Source: Cribrihabitans_A pelagius (GTDB taxonomy: Bacteria; Pseudomonadota; Alphaproteobacteria; Rhodobacterales; Rhodobacteraceae). Taken from it: a stretch of DNA of 9,994 bases. Positions within the stretch are counted from its first letter, which is position 1; each line of letters begins with the position of its first letter. The stretch is from assembly GCF_048820915.1 (NCBI RefSeq), contig NZ_JBMERR010000048.1, positions 1-9,994 on the forward strand, given 5' to 3'. This document shows, piece after piece, positions 1-5,961 of the stretch. The notes below the pieces were generated by a model, which did not search any database, was not told the origin of the DNA, and saw nothing but the letters and a program-made list of their open reading frames with translations. Position numbers and translations under genes: made by a program.

Positions 1-62
1 TTGGGGAAGAAAGGCTCAAGGCGCGCCATCTGCGCGTCAGTTAGCCAGAAAAGATCAGACAT
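1..62 (-). CDS. IS5-family transposase, N-terminal fragment (runs off window)
   Basis: Only the first 20 codons are inside the window. Read on the minus strand from an ATG at 62, they give MSDLFWLTDAQMARLEPFFP. This is the characteristic N-terminus of IS5-family (IS427-like) transposases, often encoded as two overlapping frames joined by frameshifting. The DDE catalytic residues lie beyond the window, so activity cannot be judged. The preceding sequence holds only a weak ribosome-binding site (GGTGA). The subgroup call is from memory of the motif; the family call is secure. The gene points away from nrdJ, and the element's end follows at about 125. Confidence 0.8.
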   Translation of the reverse strand, partial: MSDLFWLTDAQMARLEPFFP

Positions 63-127
63 GGTCACCGCTCGTTTTCGAGCCGTGAATCATACCGATA
101 GCCGAAAATCAATGGGTCCTGACCCTA
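1..127 (-). mobile_element. IS5-family insertion sequence, 5' end
   Basis: The transposase start at 62 is followed by about 60 bp of leader ending in GGGTCCTGACCC (114-125), an imperfect palindrome (GGGTC-CT-GACCC). Read on the minus strand this would be the terminal repeat starting GGGTCAGGACCC. The adjoining CTA (125-127) fits the short C/TNA-type target duplications known for this subgroup. The boundary is inferred from spacing and the repeat-like end. The other end is outside the window, so neither the matching terminal repeat nor the target duplication can be confirmed. Confidence 0.55.
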
Positions 128-205
128 CTCCGGACTGAAATCCAGCAATAGCAGTCAGATACGGAGCAGTCATACAGTGTTCACGGAACGGTACTCTTGG
201 CATTC

Positions 206-251
206 CTAAAAGTTTGCCACCGCTGTTTCCGCAGCGGTGGCAAACTTTTGG
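206..251 (-). terminator. Perfect 18-bp hairpin, probable nrdJ terminator
   Basis: AAAAGTTTGCCACCGCTG (208-225) is perfectly complementary to 232-249 across a 6-nt loop (226-231). A T-G and a C-G pair at the base extend the stem. The GC-rich core is flanked by A4 and T4, so the structure can work as an intrinsic terminator on either strand. It lies about 80 nt beyond the nrdJ stop codon and before the IS element, so its natural job is to end the nrdJ transcript. It would also stop readthrough coming from the IS side. Confidence 0.75.
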
Positions 252-252
252 T

Positions 253-296
253 GGTCAGAATTGCAGTCTGAACTGGTCAAATTGCAGACTGATGCT
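253..296. repeat. Imperfect 22-bp tandem repeat with embedded inverted repeat
   Basis: GGTCAGAATTGCAGTCTGAA (from 253) is followed directly by GGTCAAATTGCAGACTGA (from 275). These are two copies differing by one indel, one substitution and their tails. Inside them CAGTCTG (264-270) and CAGACTG (285-291) are exact inverted repeats. The block sits between the nrdJ stop and the terminator hairpin. Its role is unknown; it could be an IS target scar or a site in the nrdJ 3' UTR. Confidence 0.5.
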
Positions 297-328
297 GACT
301 TTCACACTGACTTGCCGGACACCAGCCT

Positions 329-2626
329 TCAGCCGCACTTGGAATGGCCGCAGCTGCGGCAGGTCATGCAGCCTTCGACCATCTGCATGTCGTATTGGCC
401 GCAGCTCGGGCAGGCCTTGCCGCGAGGCTGGTTCAGGTTGACGACCTGTGCCTGCGGGTCGGACTTCAGGCCCATGCCCTCGCCTTCCAGGAAGCCGGTC
501 TTGACCAGATGCGTCTCGATCACGCCCCCGATCGCGGCCAGGATCGAGGGGATGTACTTGCCCTGGACCCAGGCGCCGCCGCGCGGGTCGAAGACCGCCT
601 TCAGCTCTTCCACCACGAAGGACACGTCGCCGCCGCGGCGGAACACGGCCGAGATCATCCGGGTCAGTGCCAGGGTCCAGGCGTAGTGCTCCATGTTCTT
701 GGAGTTGATGAAGACCTCGAACGGGCGGCGGTGGCCGTTGATGATGATGTCGTTGATGGTGAGGTAGATCGCGTGCTCCGAATCCGGCCACTTGAGCTTG
801 TAGGTATGACCCTCCAGGCTCTGCGGGCGGTCCAGCGGCTCGGACATGTAGACGACTTCGGCCCCGTTCTCGTCCACGTCGCTCTCATGCGGCGCCTTGG
901 CGGTCTCGCCCGGGGCGGTGTCGGCGCTTTCGCTCACCGACAGGACCGAGCCGGTCACGTCGTTCGGGCGGTAAGTGGTGCAGCCCTTGCAGCCTTGGTC
1001 CCAGGCCTGCATGTAGACGTCCTTGAAGGCGTCGAAGGAGATGTCCTCGGGGCAGTTGATGGTCTTGGAGATCGACGAGTCGATCCACTTCTGCGCCGCT
1101 GCCTGCATCTTGACGTGGGCTGCGGGGCTCAGCGTCTGAGCGTTAACGAAATACTCCGGCAGCTTGGCGTCGGCGCCGAACTTCTCGCGGTACATCTGCA
1201 CCGCGTAGTCGACCACTTCCTCCTCGGTGCGGGAGCCGTCCTTCTGCAGCACCTTGCGGGTGTAAGCATAGGCGAACACCGGTTCGATCCCCGAGGAGAC
1301 ATTGCCGGCATAAAGCGAAATGGTGCCGGTCGGCGCGATGGACGTCAGCAGAGCATTGCGGATGCCATGCTCGCGGATCGCGTCGCGCACGTCGTCGTCC
1401 ATGTTCATCATATTGCCGGACGCCAGATAGGCCTCGGCATCAAACAGCGGGAAGGCGCCCTTTTCTTTGGCCAGGTCCACCGACGCCAGATAGGCGGCGC
1501 GGGCAATCGCGTGCAGCCATTCGTCGGTCTGACGCGCCGCTTCGTCGGTGCCGTATTCCAGACCCAGCATCAGCAGCGCATCGGCCAGGCCAGTGACGCC
1601 CAGGCCGATCCGGCGCTTGTTCTTCGCTTCCTGCGCCTGCGCCTCCAGCGGGAATTTTGACACGTCGACGACGTTGTCCATCATCCGCACCGCGGTGGCG
1701 ACCAGTTCCTGCATCGCGTCCTGGTCCAGATGCGCGTCGCCCTCGAAAGGGTTTGCCACCAGGCGGGCCATGTTGATCGAACCCAGCAGGCAAGCGCCAT
1801 AAGGCGGCAGAGGCTGCTCGCCGCAGGGGTTGGTGGCCGAGATGTCCTCGCAGTAGGACAGGTTGTTGGCCTTGTTGATGCGGTCGATGAAGATCACGCC
1901 CGGCTCGGCATAATCATAGGTCGCCTGCATGATCTTGTTCCACAGATCGCGCGCCTGCACGGTGTGGTAGACCTTGCCGTCAAACACCAGGTCCCAAGAG
2001 CCGTCGGCCTTCACCGCTTCCATGAAATCGTCGGTCACCAGCACCGACATGTTGAACATCCGCAGGCGGGCCGGATCGGATTTTGCGGTGATGAAATGTT
2101 CGATATCCGGGTGATCGCAGCGCATCGTCGCCATCATCGCGCCGCGGCGCGAGCCTGCCGACATGATGGTGCGGCACATCGCGTCCCACACGTCCATGAA
2201 GGACAGCGGCCCCGAGGCATCCGCCGCCACGCCCTTCACGTCGGCGCCGCGCGGACGGATGGTGGAGAAGTCATAGCCGATGCCGCCGCCCTGCTGCATG
2301 GTCAGCGCGGCTTCCTTCAGCATGTCGAAGATCCCCGACATGCTGTCCGGCACGGTGCCCATCACGAAGCAGTTGAACAGGGTCACCTGGCGCGCGGTGC
2401 CCGCGCCTGCGGTGATCCGGCCCGCGGGCAGGTATTTGAAGTCTTCCAGGGCGGTGAAGAACTTTTCCTCCCAGACCTCGGGCTTTTTTTCCGCCCGCGC
2501 CAGGTCGCGCGCGATGCGCCGCCAGCTGTCCTCGACAGTGACATCGATCGGGGTGCCGTCTGCCTGTTTGAAACGGTATTTCATATCCCAGATCTGCTCG
2601 GCGATGGGGGCGGCAAAGCGGCTCAT
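329..2626 (-). CDS. nrdJ: Adenosylcobalamin-dependent (class II) ribonucleotide reductase
   Basis: This 765-residue enzyme reduces ribonucleotides to deoxyribonucleotides using adenosylcobalamin to generate a thiyl radical, so it works without oxygen or a metal radical subunit. Visible landmarks are NCF with Cys86, which pairs with Cys279 as the reducible cysteine couple, and the active-site loop NPCGE at 266-270 with thiyl Cys268 and Glu270. A phosphate-binding PTGTIS follows at 432-437. The C-terminus has a zinc-ribbon-like tail with Cys739, 742, 753, 756, 759 and 764, as expected for carrying electrons to the active site. Length matches the bacterial NrdJ family. The start is supported by AGGA about 8 nt upstream. 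The gene stands alone, divergent from DUF1489. Candidate NrdR and DnaA sites lie upstream. I see no cobalamin-riboswitch B12 box in the roughly 100-nt leader. Confidence 0.97.
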   Translation of the reverse strand: MSRFAAPIAEQIWDMKYRFKQADGTPIDVTVEDSWRRIARDLARAEKKPEVWEEKFFTALEDFKYLPAGRITAGAGTARQVTLFNCFVMGTVPDSMSGIFDMLKEAALTMQQGGGIGYDFSTIRPRGADVKGVAADASGPLSFMDVWDAMCRTIMSAGSRRGAMMATMRCDHPDIEHFITAKSDPARLRMFNMSVLVTDDFMEAVKADGSWDLVFDGKVYHTVQARDLWNKIMQATYDYAEPGVIFIDRINKANNLSYCEDISATNPCGEQPLPPYGACLLGSINMARLVANPFEGDAHLDQDAMQELVATAVRMMDNVVDVSKFPLEAQAQEAKNKRRIGLGVTGLADALLMLGLEYGTDEAARQTDEWLHAIARAAYLASVDLAKEKGAFPLFDAEAYLASGNMMNMDDDVRDAIREHGIRNALLTSIAPTGTISLYAGNVSSGIEPVFAYAYTRKVLQKDGSRTEEEVVDYAVQMYREKFGADAKLPEYFVNAQTLSPAAHVKMQAAAQKWIDSSISKTINCPEDISFDAFKDVYMQAWDQGCKGCTTYRPNDVTGSVLSVSESADTAPGETAKAPHESDVDENGAEVVYMSEPLDRPQSLEGHTYKLKWPDSEHAIYLTINDIIINGHRRPFEVFINSKNMEHYAWTLALTRMISAVFRRGGDVSFVVEELKAVFDPRGGAWVQGKYIPSILAAIGGVIETHLVKTGFLEGEGMGLKSDPQAQVVNLNQPRGKACPSCGQYDMQMVEGCMTCRSCGHSKCG

Positions 2627-2734
2627 GTGTCGGTCCTTTGAGTCGTGAAGGCGGTAAGGAATGGCGGTCTGGATACACCAGGGGCGGCGGGAGGCTCAAC
2701 GCGGAAAACGCATTCCATTACGATTTTCTTACTC

Positions 2735-2763
2735 AGCATACCACAACACCTTGCTGGAACCAA
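2735..2763 (-). promoter_or_regulatory. Candidate sigma-70 promoter for nrdJ
   Basis: On the minus strand TTGGTT (-35; plus-strand 2758-2763) and TATGCT (-10; 2735-2740) are separated by exactly 17 bp. This predicts a start near 2728 and a leader of about 100 nt. One of the two NrdR-like boxes covers the spacer, where repressor binding would block polymerase. The call rests on motif and spacing only. Confidence 0.45.
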
Positions 2764-2787
2764 ACCGCGACCTACTATATAAAGGCA
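2741..2787. promoter_or_regulatory. Pair of candidate NrdR boxes, 31 bp apart
   Basis: NrdR is the zinc-finger/ATP-cone repressor of ribonucleotide reductase genes. It binds two roughly 16-bp boxes resembling ACACWATATATWGTGT, usually 31-32 bp apart. Here CACAACACCTTG (2742-2753) matches the box core at 9 of 12 positions. ACTATATAAAG (2774-2784) matches a second box exactly 31 bp further on. Each box is degenerate by itself. The spacing and the overlap with the candidate nrdJ promoter make the pair plausible. The second box also overlaps a possible -10 for the divergent DUF1489 gene. Confidence 0.45.
2751..2781 (+). promoter_or_regulatory. Candidate promoter for the DUF1489 gene
   Basis: TTGCTG (2751-2756) as -35 and TACTAT (2773-2778) or the overlapping TATATA (2776-2781) as -10 have spacings of 16 or 19 bp, neither ideal. 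The predicted start is about 30 nt before the GTG start codon at 2816. It overlaps the nrdJ promoter and both NrdR-like boxes, so the two genes may share control. Motif evidence only. Confidence 0.35.
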
Positions 2788-2803
2788 CCTTTCGGGAATA
2801 CTC

Positions 2804-2823
2804 TGTGGGGAATCTGTGGATAA
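2804..2823 (-). promoter_or_regulatory. DnaA box pair (one perfect) at the DUF1489 start
   Basis: TGTGGATAA at 2815-2823 is the exact reverse complement of the DnaA consensus TTATCCACA. It covers the GTG start codon of the DUF1489 gene. Eleven bases earlier, TGTGGGGAA (2804-2812) matches 7 of 9 positions in the same orientation. DnaA is known to act as a transcription factor at E. coli nrdAB. A similar role here is inference, because the site lies beyond the predicted nrdJ promoter. Confidence 0.4.
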
Positions 2824-3247
2824 CTTCATCAATCTGGTAAAGCTTTCAGTGGGGACTGAAAGCGTTGACAGCCTGATCGCCTGGCAGAAATCGCAAAGCG
2901 CGCGCGCGCCCTGCGGGCACCCGCGCCATGTCACCCGGATGTGGCCGAAGCGCGAGGGCGAGCTGCTCAACGGCGGCTCGATCTTCTGGGTCATCAAGGG
3001 GCTTATCCAATGCCGTCAGCGCATTGTGAGCCTCGAAGAAGTGACCGGAAGCGACGGCACCCGGCGCTGCGCCATCGTGCTCGATCCGGCAATGCACCGC
3101 ACCCAGACCGCGATCAAGCGGCCGTTTCAGGGCTGGCGCTACCTCAAGCCCGGGGAAAGCCCCGCTGACCTGCCGCAGGGCCGCAGCCAGGAAGAGCCGC
3201 TGCCGCCGGAACTGTCGCAGGCGCTGGCCGAAATCGGCGTGATCTGA
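2816..3247 (+). CDS. DUF1489 family protein
   Basis: This 143-residue soluble protein belongs to the DUF1489 family, found mainly in Alphaproteobacteria and of unknown function. Recognisable family blocks are NLVKLSVG near the N-terminus, PRHVTRMWPKR at about 36-46, GGSIFWVIKG at about 53-62, RRCAIVLDP at about 83-91 and RPFQGWRYLKP at about 102-112. There is no signal peptide or membrane segment. The start is GTG, preceded by GGGGA with a short 4-nt spacer. Starting here keeps the N-terminal KLSVG block at its usual place close to residue 1. The gene is divergent from nrdJ, with a short shared control region, and convergent with the DJ-1/PfpI gene. The shared promoter region hints at co-regulation with deoxyribonucleotide synthesis, which is inference only. 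Confidence 0.88.
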   Translation: MDNFINLVKLSVGTESVDSLIAWQKSQSARAPCGHPRHVTRMWPKREGELLNGGSIFWVIKGLIQCRQRIVSLEEVTGSDGTRRCAIVLDPAMHRTQTAIKRPFQGWRYLKPGESPADLPQGRSQEEPLPPELSQALAEIGVI

Positions 3248-3289
3248 CCGGAACTGACGGGCGCCGCTCCGCCACCCGGCCGGCACGGA

Positions 3290-3310
3290 CAGGCGGTTAG
3301 CCGCCGCCTG
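3290..3310. terminator. Weak hairpin between convergent genes
   Basis: CAGGCGG (3290-3296) and CCGCCTG (3304-3310) form a 7-bp stem with loop TTAGCCG in the 98-bp gap between two convergent genes. No T-run follows on either strand, so it is at best a weak or factor-assisted bidirectional terminator. Nearby, AGATTACTTC is repeated at 3327-3336 and 3343-3352, a short duplication covering the stop codon of the DJ-1/PfpI gene. Confidence 0.3.
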
Positions 3311-3345
3311 CCCTACGCCCGCTGGAAGATTACTTCGCTGCCAGA

Positions 3346-4023
3346 TTACTTCAGCAGCGCCAGCAGTTCCTTGGCCGCCGCTTCCGAGGAGGCCGGGTTC
3401 TGGCCGGTGACCAGCTTGCCGTCGACGGCAACATACGGCGCCCAATCCTCGCCCTTCTCGTAGTTGCCGCCCTTTTCCTTCAGCATGTCCTCGACCAGGA
3501 AGGGCACCACATCGGTGAGGCCCACGGCCTCTTCCTCGCTGTTGGTGAAGCCCGCGACGCGGCGGCCCTTGACCAGCGGCTCGCCATTGCTGTCGGTCAC
3601 GTGGCGGAACACGCCCGGCGCATGGCAGACGGCGCCGACGGGGCGGTCGGATGCGGCGAAGCTTTGCAGGATCTTGCGGCTATCGGCATCCTCGGCCAAG
3701 TCCCACAGCGGGCCGTGGCCGCCGGGATAGAAGACCGCGTCGAACTGATCCGCCTCGACGGAGGCGAGCGTCACGGTACTGGCCAGCGCCTCCTGCGCCG
3801 CCTCATCCTGCTTGAAGCGCCGGGTGGCGTCGGTCTGGGCGTCCTCGGAATCGGATTTCGGGTCCAGCGGCGGCTGGCCGCCCTTGGGCGAGGCCAGCGT
3901 GATCTCGGCACCGGCGTCGCGCAGCACGTAGTAGGGCGCGGCAAATTCCTCCAGCCAGAAGCCGGTCTTTTCCCCGGTGTTCCCCAGCTGATCGTGCGAA
4001 GTCAAAACCATCAGAATCTTCAT
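3346..4023 (-). CDS. DJ-1/PfpI family protein (Hsp31-like type 1 glutamine amidotransferase domain)
   Basis: A 225-residue single-domain protein of the DJ-1/PfpI superfamily. It opens MKILMVLTSHDQLG. GFWLEEF (21-27) supplies the conserved acidic residue at about Glu25/26. FYPGGHGPLWDL is at about 98-109. The nucleophile elbow AVCHAPG at 131-137 gives Cys133 and His134. FTNSEEEAVGL at about 159-169 is typical of the Hsp31/glyoxalase III-like branch. Relatives act as glutathione-independent glyoxalases or stress chaperones; the substrate here is not known. An in-frame ATG 12 codons upstream exists, but the start at 4023 has AGGA at good distance and matches the family N-terminus. No signal peptide is visible. 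It appears to have its own promoter, with a dyad in its leader. Confidence 0.88.
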   Translation of the reverse strand: MKILMVLTSHDQLGNTGEKTGFWLEEFAAPYYVLRDAGAEITLASPKGGQPPLDPKSDSEDAQTDATRRFKQDEAAQEALASTVTLASVEADQFDAVFYPGGHGPLWDLAEDADSRKILQSFAASDRPVGAVCHAPGVFRHVTDSNGEPLVKGRRVAGFTNSEEEAVGLTDVVPFLVEDMLKEKGGNYEKGEDWAPYVAVDGKLVTGQNPASSEAAAKELLALLK

Positions 4024-4036
4024 ATCCTGTCCTTTC

Positions 4037-4061
4037 AGTTGGAGTGTACCCCACCCCAACT
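4037..4061. promoter_or_regulatory. 25-bp dyad in the DJ-1/PfpI gene leader
   Basis: AGTTGGAGTG (4037-4046) and CACCCCAACT (4052-4061) are complementary at 9 of 10 positions across a 5-bp centre. The dyad lies between the candidate TATAAT at 4078-4083 (minus strand) and the ribosome-binding site at about 4030. It is placed like an operator or a leader-RNA hairpin. The binding factor is unknown. Confidence 0.4.
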
Positions 4062-4077
4062 ATGCCCGGTTTGCAGG

Positions 4078-4083
4078 ATTATA
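4078..4083 (-). promoter_or_regulatory. TATAAT -10 element for the DJ-1/PfpI gene
   Basis: The minus strand reads a perfect TATAAT here, 55-60 bp upstream of the DJ-1/PfpI start codon, predicting transcription from about 4071. The -35 position falls inside the hairpin upstream and shows no good TTGACA match, so activity may need an activator or another sigma factor. Confidence 0.35.
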
Positions 4084-4084
4084 A

Positions 4085-4117
4085 CCCGGGCGCCCCAAAA
4101 AAAGGCCGGCGCCCGGG
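4085..4117 (-). terminator. GC-rich hairpin downstream of hisG
   Basis: CCCGGGCGCC (4085-4094) pairs perfectly with GGCGCCCGGG (4108-4117). On the minus strand the loop holds a T7 tract (plus-strand A7, 4097-4103). It starts about 55 nt after the hisG stop, the expected place for the his operon terminator. The T-run inside the loop, not after the stem, is unusual. A shorter upstream stem (CCGG-GCG-CCGG) before the T7 could be the real terminator. Confidence 0.5.
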
Positions 4118-4171
4118 ATTACAGAAAGTCCATCTCACCCGCCCGAACCCGCAGGCCCGCGGCTCGGCGGC

Positions 4172-4864
4172 TCAGCCGTCGAGCTTGGCAAGCAGCGCGT
4201 TCAGCGCCGCCTTTTCGGCGCCGGTGCATTTGGCCACCCGGCTGCGCCAGAGCGTCGCCTGGGATTTCAGCACCAGCCCGTCCGAAAGCAGTTTCAGGTG
4301 GTTCGCCCGCAGCGTCTCCCCGGTGGAGGTGATGTCAGCCACCATCTCGGCAGTCTCGTTCTTCACCGTGCCTTCGGTGGCGCCCTGGCTGTCGACCAGC
4401 TGGTAGTCGGCAATGCCCGCGTCGGTCAGGAACTCGCGTACAAGCCGGTGGTACTTGGTGGCGATCCGCAGCCGGTGCCCGTGCCGCGCGCGGAAGGCCG
4501 CGGCCACCGCATCGAGATCGTCGAGCGTGTCAACGTCGATCCAGCACAAGGGCACCGCGAGGATCAGGTCGGCGTGGCCGAAACCGAGAGGCTCCACCTC
4601 TTCCAGCTGCTGCTCCCAGCGCGGCAGTTTTTCATGCACCAGATCGGTGCCGGTGACACCCAGATGGATGCGGCCCGCCGCCAGCTCGCGCGGGATCTCG
4701 CCCGCAGACAGAAGCACCAGCTCCACCCCGTCGACGCCATCGACGCGGCCGGCATATTCGCGCTCCGCCCCGGTGCGCTCCAGTGTCACACCGCGTTTGG
4801 CAAACCAGTCGAAGGTCTTCTCCATCAGCCGCCCTTTGGACGGCACCCCAAGCTTCAGCGTCAT
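4172..4864 (-). CDS. hisG: ATP phosphoribosyltransferase, short-form catalytic subunit
   Basis: HisG joins ATP and phosphoribosyl pyrophosphate in the first committed step of histidine biosynthesis. At 230 residues this is the short form, which lacks the C-terminal regulatory domain and needs HisZ for activity and histidine feedback; hisZ is the adjacent gene. Seen in the sequence: the N-terminal LGVPSKGRLMEKT (5-17), the GVTGTD segment (69-74), and the phosphoribosyl-pyrophosphate loop DITSTGETL at about 177-185. The start overlaps the hisZ stop by 4 bp (ATGA), and a GGAGG lies about 10 nt upstream inside hisZ. It is the last gene of the hisS-hisZ-hisG operon. Confidence 0.96.
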   Translation of the reverse strand: MTLKLGVPSKGRLMEKTFDWFAKRGVTLERTGAEREYAGRVDGVDGVELVLLSAGEIPRELAAGRIHLGVTGTDLVHEKLPRWEQQLEEVEPLGFGHADLILAVPLCWIDVDTLDDLDAVAAAFRARHGHRLRIATKYHRLVREFLTDAGIADYQLVDSQGATEGTVKNETAEMVADITSTGETLRANHLKLLSDGLVLKSQATLWRSRVAKCTGAEKAALNALLAKLDG

Positions 4865-5961
4865 GGCTTGCCCGCCTCCAGTTGCAGCATCAGATCCGGC
4901 CGCAGCACCCCGCCCACGGCCGGGATCTCCTCACCCTCACCCAGCCTGCGGGTCAGCGCGTCATAACGCCCGCCGCTGGCGACCGGCGGCAGATCGGGGC
5001 GCGTGGCGGGGTAGAAGCCGAAGACGAAGCCGTCGTAATACTCCATCGAGGTGCGCCCGTAGGAGGCTTCGAAGTCGAGCGTGTCGACATCGACCCCGCG
5101 TGCCTTCATCGCTGCGGTGCGCGCCTCCAGCCGGTCCAGCGCCGGGGTGATCGCGGGCAGATCGACCGCAATGTCGCGCATCCGCTCCAGCGCGAAAGGC
5201 ACGGTTTCGCGCACCGCCATCAGCGCCTCTAGCGCCAGCAGCTCATGCTCGGGGATAGGCGCAGCGGCGGCATCGGCGCGCAAGGCCTCGATCCGCTCCT
5301 GGATCTCGGAGGCACGGCGCTTGCCGATTTCCACCGTCGAGCCCGTCAAAACGCCCTCGGAGGTCAGGAGCTTCTTGCGGCCCGCCGGCACCGGCGTGCG
5401 CCCGGCATAACGGTCCAAGAGCGCGCGGAAGCGGCGCGGCCGCCAGATGTGGCGCATCAGCGCCGCCTTGCGCTTCTCCGTGGTCTCCAGCCCCTCGACC
5501 GCGGCCATCAGGATGCCGATATCGCCGGTCGCCGCGCGCAGCGGCAGCCCGCGCACCTGCAGGGCAAACAGCGCGAACACCTCGGCATCAGCCGCCGCCG
5601 CATCGTCGCGTTCGAAGACCTCATAGCCGACCTGCAGATATTCGTTGGGCCGGTCCGGATCGATCTCCTGGCGGCGGAACACCTCGCCTGAGTAAGTATA
5701 TCGGGCGGGTTCAGCGCCGTCGCGCATATGCGCCTCCACCACCGGCACGGTGAAATCGGGACGCAGCATCTGCTCGCCGCGCAAGGCATCCGAGGTGACA
5801 TAGGCGCGGCCGCGGATATCCTCGCCATAGAGATCAAGCAGCGTGCCTGCGGGCTGCAGCAGCGGTGTGTCCACCACCTGCGCGCCCGCGGCCTCGAACC
5901 GCAGCCGAAGCATCGCGGCCCGGGCCTGCACGGAGGCCTGGGCTTGCGAACGGACCGTCAT
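4861..5961 (-). CDS. hisZ: ATP phosphoribosyltransferase regulatory subunit
   Basis: HisZ is a 366-residue paralog of histidyl-tRNA synthetase that has lost aminoacylation and the anticodon-binding domain. It binds short HisG to form the active, histidine-inhibited hetero-octamer. The class II synthetase fold is visible: MLRPDFTVPV at about 65-74, the motif-2-like ARYTYSGEVFRRQE at about 86-99 followed by EYLQVGYEVFE (107-117), and SGGRYDALTRRLG near the C-terminus. The histidine-specific RGLGYYTG motif of HisS is replaced by FEASYGRTSMEYYDGFVFGFY, as expected for HisZ. It overlaps hisS upstream and hisG downstream by 4 bp each (ATGA). Its own ribosome-binding site is weak, suggesting translational coupling to hisS. 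Confidence 0.95.
   Translation of the reverse strand: MTVRSQAQASVQARAAMLRLRFEAAGAQVVDTPLLQPAGTLLDLYGEDIRGRAYVTSDALRGEQMLRPDFTVPVVEAHMRDGAEPARYTYSGEVFRRQEIDPDRPNEYLQVGYEVFERDDAAAADAEVFALFALQVRGLPLRAATGDIGILMAAVEGLETTEKRKAALMRHIWRPRRFRALLDRYAGRTPVPAGRKKLLTSEGVLTGSTVEIGKRRASEIQERIEALRADAAAAPIPEHELLALEALMAVRETVPFALERMRDIAVDLPAITPALDRLEARTAAMKARGVDVDTLDFEASYGRTSMEYYDGFVFGFYPATRPDLPPVASGGRYDALTRRLGEGEEIPAVGGVLRPDLMLQLEAGKP

Noticed and set aside
344..1660. 438-codon open frame antisense to nrdJ
   Set aside because: It mirrors nrdJ codon bias, shows no family motif and has no ribosome-binding site. The nrdJ frame carries all catalytic residues.
2623..2997. Minus-strand frame covering the nrdJ/DUF1489 spacer
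   Set aside because: It crosses candidate promoters and the DUF1489 coding start and has no recognisable protein features.
4024..4059. 12-codon N-terminal extension of the DJ-1/PfpI protein
   Set aside because: The extension lies within the dyad and lacks a good ribosome-binding site. The ATG at 4023 has AGGA upstream and matches the family start.
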